This document shows, one piece after another, positions 52,841 to 62,964 of a stretch of DNA of 64,000 nucleotides (positions are counted from its first letter, which is position 1; every line of letters begins with the position of its first letter). The position numbers and the translations under genes were made by a program. Source of the DNA: Endotrypanum monterogeii (Eukaryota; Euglenozoa; Kinetoplastea; Trypanosomatida; Trypanosomatidae); the NCBI GenBank assembly GCA_000333855.2, contig CM007337.1, forward strand, positions 570,316 through 634,315, in the 5' to 3' direction. Under the pieces are notes generated by a model that saw only the letters and a program-made list of their open reading frames with translations, was not told the DNA's origin and did not search any database.

Positions 52841-53156
52841 TATATATATTTTTCTTTGCGGGGGTTCTTGCACTCAAGGCTGTTGTGTGAGTGCAGTCGG
52901 GCTACCCTAGCGAATACGGTCACCCCTTCGTGAGGCCGAAGATTGGAGCTCTGCGCCTTGTCCCCGAACCTTGTGTTTGTTTGTTGTTCTTGGTTCAGAG
53001 AAGCTCGAACAAAAAGCATTTTTTCTTTTTCTGCGTCACCTCTCTTTCTGTATATATATATATATATATACAGACATATATATGTGCAAGCTTGAGGTTT
53101 ACAGCTCTGTGACAGATTGAGGATTTTCTGATAAGAGCAGGAGAGGGGAGTAGGCC

Positions 53157-53279
53157 ATGAGTGCTACTCTGTTTCGTCGGGCGAGCCACAATGCACTGCT
53201 CACCTACTCGTTCTACAGATTGAAGCAGAGGACCATCGTGAATTTGTCAAATAGCAGAGTTTGCCTCTCGTCGTTTTAA
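53157..53279 (+). CDS. Possible small ORF (40 aa), doubtful
   Basis: The ATG at 53157 opens a 40-codon frame to TAA at 53277-53279. The product starts MSATLFRRASHNALLTYS and is Arg/Ser/Tyr-rich without acidic residues, like a mitochondrial presequence. It contains an FYR tripeptide at residues 19-21. It may be chance, or the 5' end of a broken gene (see 54046-54237). Confidence 0.2.
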   Translation: MSATLFRRASHNALLTYSFYRLKQRTIVNLSNSRVCLSSF

Positions 53280-54045
53280 CCAGAGAGAGAGATGTGTCCA
53301 CGTCTTCTGCCTCCCCCCCCCTCTCCACTAGGCCACTCCCTATCACCCACGCGCTTTGGTCCTCATCATCGAAGTTTTTTTTTCAAACTCGCAGCACACA
53401 TCTTTTTGTTCCCAGAGATTTTCTTACGTTTTGCTTTTCACTAGATTCTTTTTCGCGCTAGACCTGACACTAAAGTTGGCGGTAACGTGAGGGAAATGGG
53501 ATGGCTAATGCTTGCATCGATCTCTCACTTAAACATCGTCGAAGAACAGGGACCGCTCCTACCGTATTTTTGAGAGATACGTGTGTGAGGGACCGTAAAA
53601 GCTACGGACATCTGCAGTGATGTTCGTGTTGGAATATTTGGAGGCTCGCCCACGAGAGCCACGGAAGGCCTGCTAAAAAAAGCTAACGTCATGAAGAACT
53701 CGGGACACCTGTCACGATGCCTCCACACCAGGAAAAAAAAAACTCATTTGAGATGAGCAAAACAAATTAAAGGTCTAGTTTCCGCTGTTCCTTTCTCTAA
53801 GCTGATGCTGAATGTTTCTCACCTGGTTTCAGGGACGCTTCTGCATCTCATCCTCTAAGGGAGCGTCCGAATCCTTGAGGGTGCTCTTTTTTTTTTTAAT
53901 CTCTCGTCTTCAACACATGTCCTACTGCTGCAACCAACGTGAGCTGCAGCGGTTTTGTGTGGGTCCTTTGTATAACCCTTTTTCTGCAATTGCGGAGAGG
54001 TTCTTTGTTGTGGTACTTGCTGCCCTCCTCGACTCGGCTGAAGGT

Positions 54046-54237
54046 TGATGGACCGTTCCGTCTTCTTTGAGGAGATGGCGGTCAATAGTGAGAGAAATGA
54101 TCATGCGATCTGTCAGGAAGAGATATTTTGAAGAGCAGACGCTTCTTGATTCCACAGATACGCAAAGACATCTTTTCGAGCAAGGTGAAAAGCAGTTATA
54201 CGATATGTGGGATCGAGAAGATAAGTGTCTAGACTAG
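54046..54237 (+). pseudogene. LYR-motif-like coding fragment
   Basis: A 63-codon open stretch that follows a TGA and ends TAG at 54235-54237. The only in-frame ATG at its 5' side is 54097. The encoded segment has the feel of the C-terminal half of a Complex1_LYR protein: basic helix, then RYFEEQTLLDSTDTQ and LFEQGEKQLYDMWD. This resembles the F-x-x-x-x-x-L and the Gln/Gly/Glu-x-x-Leu pattern of LYRM proteins. LYR proteins are small mitochondrial assembly factors. No N-terminal half with a proper LYR lies directly upstream, so it is a fragment or relic. The match is by eye only. Confidence 0.27.
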
Positions 54238-56438
54238 CGAACAGCTGGATAGCTATGATTATTATTACAGACAAAGATGGCAGAGAACTTGTCAGTCTGG
54301 CAGTCTTTTCGACGGGATGATTCATACGGAATCTAGCCCATCCTCCTCATCGAATCTCGATTATTTTTTTCACTGCTGCTCGATATCTTTCGTGGCAGCG
54401 GTGTATTCCCTTCTTGAACCTCCATTCTTGCACGTAGACTGTGCATTACACCTTTATCATCTTCGGTACTGCTTTTTATTATTATTATTTTTTTAATGGC
54501 CCCCCCCCCCATTCGGGTCGTTTCCTGGATGCGTGAAGTGTCACTAGATGCTAGCAGTCATCTTTGTATCATTTCCTTTTGTCCAAATAGGCGCCTTGGG
54601 GGTAGGTAAGCATCGAATAGATGGAAAGTCTTTCAGGCAGATTCTCAACAATCGTGTCTGCACTCCCCAGCCTTCTGCATCAAATAGTTTATTAACAATA
54701 TATATATATATATGTGTGTATTTCTTTTATGTGAACACGGCTGAGGCGTATGGAATGGTTCAGCTCGAAATTACCTGTGCGCCTGTATTACGCTATGGCC
54801 TTGTGGATGTGGTAATGTGACGTAAGCAATGGTATCGACGGACGCTAGCTTCCACGTCTCATTTAACCCAAGCCCCAGTGGTCATAAGCACATCGCACTC
54901 ACTGAATAGCAGCCTCGTGGAGTCACAACCCTTTTTTTTCAACCTCTAGACACACACGCGCCTTCTGCTTTTTTTTTGTGTGTATTTGTGACATTTGCGG
55001 GCGAAAAATCGGTGTCTAGAGTGTTTGTAGTTGCAGGCATGACGGAAGGAACAAATGGTTATCTGGTAGTCGTTCCCAGGCTATTGTGTTTTCTTTTTGC
55101 TTGCAATAAGGTACACTGCTTTTTTTTTTTCTCTCAGCGCTTCCCTCGTGGCGAATGGACAAACGGAGCGCACCAAAATCTTTTGCAAATAGGCAGCAAA
55201 CAGTTTTGTGAATCGGTCTAGACTACCTTGGTGAGAGGAGCCTCATCGGGAAGAACTTTACCTCATAATTGTGCCCAGTCCTACTATAAGTTGAGTTGGT
55301 TTTGTGTGCATCGTTTCTGCTCACTCGAGGGAAATACGCGCAATATGTGGGGATGTCCACCGTAGCTGCCATCCACTATACATTGATGATCTAGTAGTGA
55401 CGCAGGCGACAACGACTGGTACTCGTTGACTTTGAGTAAAACAGAGATCCACTGTAGTCATCATTTTAAAACATCGATGCCAACGATCACCTACCAGAAT
55501 GCATGGTTGTAACGCCACCGAAGGCTCACTTGAACTGGTCCTATACAAAAATAGCCGTGAAACAAACAAAAAAAGAAAGGAACCTGCCAAACTCCCTTCA
55601 TCCTTTAGCGCCCCTACCTTCCTCGCCGTAAGCGGTCTTGTCACTGCTCTAGGGATCTAGAAAAAGAGTACCGAATCATTCAGAGGATCGCAAAAAAAAA
55701 AAAATGTCTAAAAGAAACCAAATAGTTACATTGGCGCGTGGCAAAAAGCACCAACACCGGAGCTCTGCTATGAATCGGGGGGGAGGGGGGGGAGGTCACG
55801 AAAGACCGCGCCAGTCTGTCACGTTGATAAACCCATGAGAAACAAAAGGACGTATGTGAACGTGGTTGCGTTGGTAGAAGATTAACATCGTCCGGATATA
55901 TTGGTTGATGGCGACGACGAAAAAAAAAAAGGATGAATCGTAATATGATTTTCAAACAGTATGTCTGTTCTGAAACGACACGACATAGGGTACGTTGTTG
56001 TTGGGGTCTTCATCTCACCGAGGCGGTTGCCTCACAAGGGTAGCACGAAGCAACCAATGAAACAATGAAGAGCAGAAAGAGGGAATGTAGGCCTACGACT
56101 CCTTGTGGATCTGATTGCTACAAGCGCGCCCACACGCACACTACTTCTCTCGCTTACCGTCGACTGCCATTTATCCTTCGCTGTATACCCCCAACACTCG
56201 ATGAATACTTGAAGTTTTGATATTTGTGCGCAGCCAGCACCTCATTTCCCTTTTTTTGACGTTGTTCATTGGTGTGAGGACATATATGCTGGCCCGTTTT
56301 CCCCCACTCACCACAGAACCCAAGAAGACACGACCAGTTTCACAACCCTGCATTCGCCCCCCCCCCCTCTATTATTGTTTTCCTTATAACACAACTATCG
56401 TCGCTTCCACGTAGTTTTCCCCATTCTTCTTTTTCTTC

Positions 56439-57596
56439 ATGTCTGCCGCTTCTGGTCCCACAAAGGCAGTGCTGCTTGTCAATCTGGGTACGACGGATGC
56501 GCTGAGTGAGTCGGCGCTTCGCAGATTCCTGCAGCAGTTTCTTTCCGATCGTCGCGTCATCGACGTACCGCGATATGTGTGGTACCCAATTCTCTACGGG
56601 TTCATCCTTCCCTTTCGGCCGCGTAAAATTTTGCCGTTGTACTCCTCTATTTGGATTCATCATCACTCTGGGGTGCTGATAAATGGCAAAACCGGGGGCT
56701 CGCCGCTCACGCTATACTCAGAAAGCCTCGTTGCCAAGATACAGACGGTAATGAATGTGAAAACAAAAGGGGCCGTCGTGGTCCGACTCGCAATGCGGTA
56801 TGGCAAGAATAACATTCCATTGACCCTCAAAGCCCTACATGACGAGTTCCCCACGCTCCGTGAGCTGGAAGTGCTTCCCCTATTCCCACAGTATACCTCC
56901 ACGACGTCCGCTTGTGTTTATGATGAGGTGTTCAAGTTCTATACAGATGTTAAGCGCCGGTGCATACCTGGGCTGCGAACAATTCGCGACTACGCTGTGA
57001 ACCCGATCTACATTGGGGCTATCGGATCAAGTCTCTTGAATAGCATCAAGATGTACGTCACTACCAAGGCGCCGGCAGATATGGATTGGAGATTAACCCT
57101 CAAGGACCAGTTACCCCACATTGGTATCATTATTACGTACCACAGCATCCCCCTCCAGTATGTTTACGAGCACGATGACTACCCGCAGCGTTGTGAAGCC
57201 ACTACCTCAGCCATAAAGGCCTACATCGAGAGGGAATCCAGCATTTCCTTCAGCGACTGCCTCGTGCATGTCTACCAGTCAAAATTTGGTAATCAGCCTT
57301 GGCTCAGTCCCACGCTCAACGACGCGGTCGCTGCATTTCCGCTTCCCCCGAATAATCCCAGAAAGCAGGCTTTCAGCGATGAGCACAGCAACAAAGCCCT
57401 CTTAACTAAGCAGGCAGATGTATGCTTTGCCATAGCGCCGGGTTTCGCCGTTGACTGTGTGGAGACGCTTAGTGAGATCAAAATAGAAGCACTTGAGCTG
57501 TTCGAGGCAAGTGGCGGCCACGAGTTCATCTACGTTCCATGTCTCAACGACAGCGATGCGCATGTCACAGTTCTGACATCGGTTTTGTGCGTATGA
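56439..57596 (+). CDS. FECH: Ferrochelatase
   Basis: A 385-aa enzyme that inserts Fe2+ into protoporphyrin IX, the last step of heme synthesis. The N-terminus carries VNLGTTDA (residues 14-21), the usual NLGTPD-type start. The metal-binding His is H235 in TYHSIP (SxHGxP motif). The catalytic region YQSKFGNQPWLSPTL is present near 290. The Glu of DxxETL is E342 (DCVETL), and the usual His of the SDHxETL motif is Cys here, which is worth a check. Published work holds that trypanosomatid ferrochelatase came from a bacterium by transfer. I cannot confirm that from this sequence. No targeting signal stands out. The gene is intact and lies in the same + strand array as the FLVCR-like carrier and the cytochrome b5 gene. 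Confidence 0.95.
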   Translation: MSAASGPTKAVLLVNLGTTDALSESALRRFLQQFLSDRRVIDVPRYVWYPILYGFILPFRPRKILPLYSSIWIHHHSGVLINGKTGGSPLTLYSESLVAKIQTVMNVKTKGAVVVRLAMRYGKNNIPLTLKALHDEFPTLRELEVLPLFPQYTSTTSACVYDEVFKFYTDVKRRCIPGLRTIRDYAVNPIYIGAIGSSLLNSIKMYVTTKAPADMDWRLTLKDQLPHIGIIITYHSIPLQYVYEHDDYPQRCEATTSAIKAYIERESSISFSDCLVHVYQSKFGNQPWLSPTLNDAVAAFPLPPNNPRKQAFSDEHSNKALLTKQADVCFAIAPGFAVDCVETLSEIKIEALELFEASGGHEFIYVPCLNDSDAHVTVLTSVLCV

Positions 57597-58282
57597 ACTA
57601 TTTTTGGAACACAGTTGTAGTGACCCTCGGGAATTTGTTTGTGTCTCTTAAGCACACAGCAACTTAATTTTTTTATTTATACAATTAACGTTTGTCAACT
57701 TGTGCTCCTTATTTCTCTCAAATTCCAATGAAAGCTGAGAATGCACACAATCGGACCTCCCTTCGTTCTTTTAGTTCGAGCATCATCTCCCCTCCGAATT
57801 TTTATTATGATTATTATTGGCGTGTGTGTGATATAAAAAGTCTCATGAATTTCCGCACCGAATTGCAACAGCGCTCAGAACGTCTTGGTTGTTTGTGAGG
57901 CGGCTAAGTATAATGGGTAGCATTCGTTAATCGCCGCGCTCTCGCTTCTTTGCCAATTTTTGTATTCTGCTCGGTCACTGCTCATCTTTTTTTTTTTTTC
58001 GGTTGTCTAGATTCTCTCTGCTTTCTCGATTAGGAGCTCTGCTGTCGAGAAGATAGTGTTGAGGGGGTCTGTCTTCACCGCCGCTTGCGAGTCGCATACG
58101 TTTGTGTTTCTGCCTCTGTGCACATGTGCCTGAACATCGACTCTTCTCCCCCCTCTCCTCTTTCTTTCATGGAATGGAAAACGGCGTTCAGTCTTGTCTT
58201 GGGGGTCCGTCTGAATAGCCCTGAGACAGCCGTCATTGCAGACGGCGCCCTCCCCTTACTCGAATCCCCCTTTAAAAAAAAA
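57597..58282. other. Spacer between ferrochelatase and the one-TM protein gene
   Basis: No supported gene apart from upstream in-frame extensions of the next gene. A poly-T run (57987-57999) with AG at 58009-58010, and a CT-rich tract (58139-58168) with AG at 58190-58191, are two acceptor candidates. Confidence 0.6.
57985..58010 (+). promoter_or_regulatory. Candidate trans-splice acceptor upstream of the one-TM gene
   Basis: T13 followed by CGGTTGTCTAG with AG at 58009-58010. Splicing here would keep the in-frame ATGs at 58124 and 58169. A second tract at 58139-58168 with AG at 58190-58191 would leave only 58283. Confidence 0.4.
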
Positions 58283-59014
58283 ATGGAGTTTTTCCAGATT
58301 GTCGATCCGGCGACGCTTGTCTCAGCATCTTGGGTACGCGTTGCGCTTGAGCTGGCGCTGACTGTCACCTGTGCAGTGCTTCTCGGTGTATGCTTGCAAC
58401 TGCTGCCAGAGAAACTGGTTTTCCGCTCCAAGATGACTGTCGCTAGGGCAACTGGCACTCTCACAGCCAAGACGATCGCACATGGCACCAGTCCTCCGGT
58501 GTCACAGAAGTCCCTCTCTTCGGACCCCGCAAGTGCCGCTTTCACTGCCGGCGCCACCGCACCCGTGAGCACTCCATCGAAGACACGGTCGCCAAAGCCT
58601 ACGCCAGCGCCCTCGGTGGCGGTGGTGGAGAAAACACTGGAGAACGCCCTGGAGTCGTTTTTCGAAGGCGAAAATCTACTCGACGAGGCTCTGCTCGATG
58701 CCACGGCGCAGTCGACGCTGTCACACGAAGCGGCTCCCCGGGCTCAGCCGACGCCTGTGAGGGTCATAAAACATTCTTCCGAGAAGACTAGTGGTGTTTC
58801 CAAGGAGCTCGCGGTCAGAATGACCAGGGGTCTCCAAAGCGACGACCGCGCCTCCACCTCTGGACCACCTGGCAAGGCTGCATCCAAGTCAGTGAAGACG
58901 CAGGAGACGTTGGAGAAGAACCTCGATGACCTCCTGGATGTCTACATGGCAGAGGAGCAGCTTTTGGATGAAGCCATGCTAGATAGCGTGCTGGAAGCGG
59001 CTCACAATACGTAG
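58283..59014 (+). CDS. One-TM protein with an internal repeat (243 aa), function unknown
   Basis: From ATG 58283 the protein has a short N-terminus, a TM segment at about residues 16-40 (WVRVALELALTVTCAVLLG) and a long Ser/Thr/Ala/Pro-rich region. Two repeats occur: a first around 115-138 (TLENALESFFEGENLLDEAL) and a second around 206-235 (TLEKNLDDLLDVYMAEEQLL). They share TLE.xL, then a Glu, LLDEA.LD. No family recognised. Choice of start is unsure: ATGs at 58124 and 58169 extend the frame in-frame by 53 and 38 codons and add no clear domain. Because the second acceptor tract (58139-58168) would remove them, 58283 is preferred. Confidence 0.72.
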   Translation: MEFFQIVDPATLVSASWVRVALELALTVTCAVLLGVCLQLLPEKLVFRSKMTVARATGTLTAKTIAHGTSPPVSQKSLSSDPASAAFTAGATAPVSTPSKTRSPKPTPAPSVAVVEKTLENALESFFEGENLLDEALLDATAQSTLSHEAAPRAQPTPVRVIKHSSEKTSGVSKELAVRMTRGLQSDDRASTSGPPGKAASKSVKTQETLEKNLDDLLDVYMAEEQLLDEAMLDSVLEAAHNT

Positions 59015-59792
59015 CCTCCGAGGAAACTCTACAGATGGGATCTCAGTGAAACGGAGACAGTCGGATCCACGCTCAATATCGCGTGCCTTGACTGATTTTT
59101 TTTTTTTTTGCCGGCGTGGCACTGCATAGTTGACGCGAAATGGTTCCACCTAGCAACCATTGTTCTTTTTTTTTTCTACTATCAAGGCTCTGGCTCTTGT
59201 TGCGGGGCCTTGTTGGTTTGGTGGTGTTGCATGTCTTCTCGATCCCGACGAGGCCATTGTGTACACGGGTTTGCGTAACTGTAAAGGGGAGCTCCTCGGT
59301 ATTTGACGCGCATTTGCCCCTTTCTCTTCGGGTCATGCACGAACGGTTCCTCTTTTCTTATTTTGTTACTTCCTCAGCTTACCTCTTCACCTGAAGACTT
59401 TATGCACCAGCTCTTCTTTCTCGCTGTCGGTTCTATTTCCCCTCGCTTCGTTACGCCAACGGTGTGCATCCGAGGCGCCGCGCCATCCAATTAGCACATC
59501 GACGTCGAGAGCCGCTTTTACAAATGATGCCATGTCGCTCCTTGCGCTCACTATTGTCGCCCTGTGGGCGGTGTCCCTGGTGCAGTTTTTTTTTAGTCCC
59601 TCTGTTTACCTTCTCACCGTTTGGTGGGAGAGGAGGAGGGGAAACCAGAATAGGGGAAATCCAAGCTTCGAGCAGGTGGGCTGCGGTGAGGGACTCGTTG
59701 CTTTTCCGTCGAGTGCTGTATCGGCGTTTCATTTCGCGCGCTTTTTTTTCCTCGTTCCATAAGCCTCTGTGCATTCGGATAGAAAGAAGCGA

Positions 59793-59984
59793 ATGGTTCG
59801 GGCCACTGCAGAGACAAAAGAAAACATACCGTTACCGGTAATGCGGCGCGGCCTATTCGTTAGGAGTGGGCTGGGTGTACTTGGCACCCCTTGTCTCTGT
59901 ATCCTTGGTGTGTTTGTGGAAAACGAACATTCGCCTGCGTTACGGAGCACAGTACTCACTTCGTTCCGATCCACTGAGCTGTGA
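59793..59984 (+). CDS. Possible small ORF (63 aa), doubtful
   Basis: The ATG at 59793 opens 63 codons to TGA at 59982-59984, with a short hydrophobic stretch in the middle (LGTPCLCILGVFV). No recognised family and no strong acceptor close by. It is in a long spacer and is probably chance. Confidence 0.18.
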   Translation: MVRATAETKENIPLPVMRRGLFVRSGLGVLGTPCLCILGVFVENEHSPALRSTVLTSFRSTEL

Positions 59985-60189
59985 CGACTAGTGGCGCTCT
60001 CACCGAGGCCAGAGCCGTGCGACTTGATTGGTATCTCTTATTTGACCATCTTCCCTGCCCTCTTTTCTGACAATGTCCACAAAGACTGCCACACTCTTGT
60101 CACCCAAACGGCGCTGATTCGCTGACATTACCCATCCACATTTCACATCACCACCTACATTATCAACGCATACTACTACCGAATACTTT

Positions 60190-60803
60190 GTGCTTCCTTT
60201 TCTTTCTCTCTGTTTGTCCCTGCCATGTTTTTTTTTTGGCCTGACAACGCATTTCCACGAGTTGGTGTCCCTCGCACTGCGTGCTACCCACGCTGAAGTA
60301 CAGAATGCCTGTGGAATCTCGGAGGCTGAGAGATGTGCGAAGGCCCGGACGCATCTTTCGTGCGCTGCATACTAAGCAGCACTCTCCTCTCGGCTAATTT
60401 GTGCCTACACGTGCTGTACGGATTGTTAAAGTGTGCTCAGTACGCGTTGAAGAGCGCGCCTGCATGTGCAATATGAAAACACAAAACCTATCGCTTTGAG
60501 ATTGGTGCGTGTGCCACAAGTGTCTACACAAAATCTCTGCTGTACAGTGTGCGATGGGGACGGCGCGTGAACACGTTGACCGTGGCGCTACTACCTGCAA
60601 AGAGCAGTGGGCAACCACACCTGTAGGGGTCAATGCTGCGCAGAGTGCAATACATATGACTCCTGCAGACGCTACAAAAAAGGTTATTGCAAGAAGATCG
60701 GGTACAAAAAAAGGCTGCCTTTAGGGATACCGCCGTGTCCCCAAGGAGCATCGTTGCAGCCGTGGCACCACTGGCGACTGCGGCTATTGTCCATATGCTA
60801 TGA
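60190..60803 (+). pseudogene. Possible decayed Cys-rich surface-protein gene
   Basis: A hydrophobic leader-like stretch (60190-60250) leads into a Cys-containing frame that ends at TAA near 60375. Cys-rich sequence then continues in other frames (CAYTCCTDC about 60400-60428; about 60433-60600 with one in-frame TGA near 60498; NHTCRGQCCAECNTYDSC about 60613-60666). After the A7 run near 60706 a further frame gives a hydrophobic end (SIVAAVAPLATAAIVHML) at 60801-60803. Signal, Cys-rich body and GPI-like tail match the layout of the intact Cys-rich gene at 62965. Breaks sit at A-runs and stop codons. Not confirmed by homology. Confidence 0.35.
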
Positions 60804-62964
60804 AGAAGTTGGAATCTAGTGGAAAAAAAAACACCATAAAAAAGAAAATCCACCGAGGGTGTAGGTGCGCAAAAAGCGTGCCGTATCTTACCAGACGCCC
60901 CAGAGAACAGCGTGGGGTTCACAGCTGCGCACACTGATATATATATATATATATCCTCTTTTTCTCCCTATCTGCAGGGTATGTTTTCTTCTCTGCGGAT
61001 CGCTACTGCCCTAGTGTTTCCTTTCGACTTCATAACCTGTCCGCCTTCTTTAGGCTGTGTATGCTCCTCAATTTTACGATGGCGGTGTCGCCTCTTTCGA
61101 TCTAATATGTTCTTGTACACTTGAAGCGTGGGGTGTGTCATTGAGGTCTGATTTTGTTCATATCTTCTTATCTTGTTGGGAGTATTTCCCGCCTATCGTT
61201 TTTGTCTTGTGCTTTTCTTTTTTCCTTCAGTTTGTAATGAATTCTTCTAGTCGAGGCATGTCGTCTGTTCCTTCTGATACTTTTTTTCGTGTTGGGAAGC
61301 TGTGTTTTTGTGTGAACTGAGTTAATAGACCTGCCGTCTGTCCGGTCAGTGAAACACGCTCACAGAATAATACGGTCACTCATTTGACTTACCTCAACAC
61401 ACCTTTCAAACGTCGAGCGTAGTGGAGGGACAAGAGAAAACAGGTAATTTTTCATTTCACGCTGTGAAGAAAATCTCTATCGATTTCTGTGAAGAATATT
61501 GCAGCCACCTGTTTCCACACCTCACGACGTGTGTATTGCGCAGCGTGGCGGCAAAGCTCTTGGATGCTCGTCCATCGCGCTAACCGCTTCTTATATATAA
61601 CATATTTCGTTTCCTTTGCCCTCGGAGGTGGCGTTTTGGCGCTCTCCACCCGTCATCCATCTCAGCTACCCAAAGCGCGGCACAGGTGCACCATTCCTGT
61701 TTTTTTTTTTTTGCTCGCTTCGCTAGTACTCCATGTGAATTGGTTTCGATCCTCTGCGACAAAGAATGTGCACGTCAGGTTGTATTCACATGAGTCTTCA
61801 CCTGTTTGACGGTCGAGAACGTGGTCATTCCGTCAGTAGGCGTGCAGACTGGCGAGGTGGGAGGCTAGGAATGGACGAGGTCAACATTGAAGAAAGGAAA
61901 CCACCCAATAAAACATGAGAGGCCACATGAGGACATTTGTATTTTCCACGTCCAAATCGTTTGCCACCCTACAAGGGGGTCCCCCACATTGCGTAGGTGC
62001 TTGTAGCAGTACGCCTAATCGGTTACATGCCTAATCGCGCAGCTTCGCAGAGGGGGGGGTGTTTTGTGGATTCCCGACCTCGGTGCTGCGTGCCCAGCGC
62101 CTGCGGGACCTCCTGGGACTAGAATGGTTTCAAAATGGGATGGAACCCTTTTTTTTTTTACAGTCAAGTTTCTGCTGTTAATCAACTCCAACATTTCCTC
62201 CCCTGGGGTGAAGTGCTGGTTGGAAAAAGCATCGTGTACCATCTGGAAATGACGAGTCTTCTACAAGCAGCTGTCGCTTTAGCCCCGGCACCTTTTTTGT
62301 ATTCCCGCTGTGTCTCCTAGTGTCTGTGGCGTCCGATACCCTCTGCGTCTACGCAGCCTGGCTTCACTTGGGGGAGCCGTGGTGGCTCTGTGTTCTACCC
62401 CCCCCCTCCGCCCAATGGAGGGTGCACCCCTGTGTCGTGCACGCGCCTCGGCGGAGCTTCGCCGAATTGTTTCGGATTCTGCACACGCCCGCATCACCAC
62501 GCCAACGGCCGAATAATTCCCCACACCCGGGCAAATGAGCCGTGTGTGTCCAGTGCGCCGCGTGGGCACACCTTGGTCATTTTTTTTTTTTCACTTGCCC
62601 CAAGCATTCTCAAGACGTGGGTGCTTTCTGGTGGGCCCGCCTCCCCGGGGTATGCGGCTTTCGTTTGCCCCCCTCTCTGTCGCTTCGCTTTCCCCCCCCC
62701 CCCTGTTGTGGGGGATGCTTCTCCTCGCCGGTGCCCTTGCCTGTGGCCTGTGGGGATTTCCCCCGCAACCCCGCCAATGCTCAATGCGGAATCGCACCCA
62801 AGAACCATGTCCCCTCCTATTCCCTCCTCCTCTCCTCTCCTCTCCTCGCCGAAAGCCCCGCCAACGCACACAGAAAACCGCCTCCTTCACCCTGGACCCG
62901 CTACCGCTGTTCACCCGTTTTTTTTTTTTTGTCACCCACCCCGCCTCGACCGTTTCCCGCCAGT

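Larger units (their letters stand above)
52841..56438. other. Spacer between the TBC gene and ferrochelatase, with coding-like fragments
   Basis: 3.6 kb, no intact gene. A (TA) array (53051-53070), another near 54699-54713, and T/C runs are present. Two coding-like fragments are listed separately (53157-53279 and 54046-54237). A long pyrimidine-rich run (56290-56310 and 56357-56392) and the tract directly before the ferrochelatase ATG could hold its acceptor. Confidence 0.55.
59015..62964. other. 4 kb spacer ahead of the Cys-rich protein gene, with a possible relic
   Basis: No intact gene. A possible decayed Cys-rich gene is at 60190-60803 (listed separately), and a 63-aa ATG frame at 59793-59984 is doubtful. 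A (TA) array (60937-60954), T-runs and C-runs (62398-62406, 62692-62703) are present. A T11 tract (62581-62591) with AG at 62603-62604, and one ending at 62962-62963, may serve the next gene. Confidence 0.55.

Noticed and set aside
53157..54237. Cis-intron joining the FYR fragment to the LYR-like fragment
   Set aside because: No convincing GT donor in the right phase matched an AG acceptor; cis-introns are very rare in trypanosomatids. Kept only as a check in the findings.
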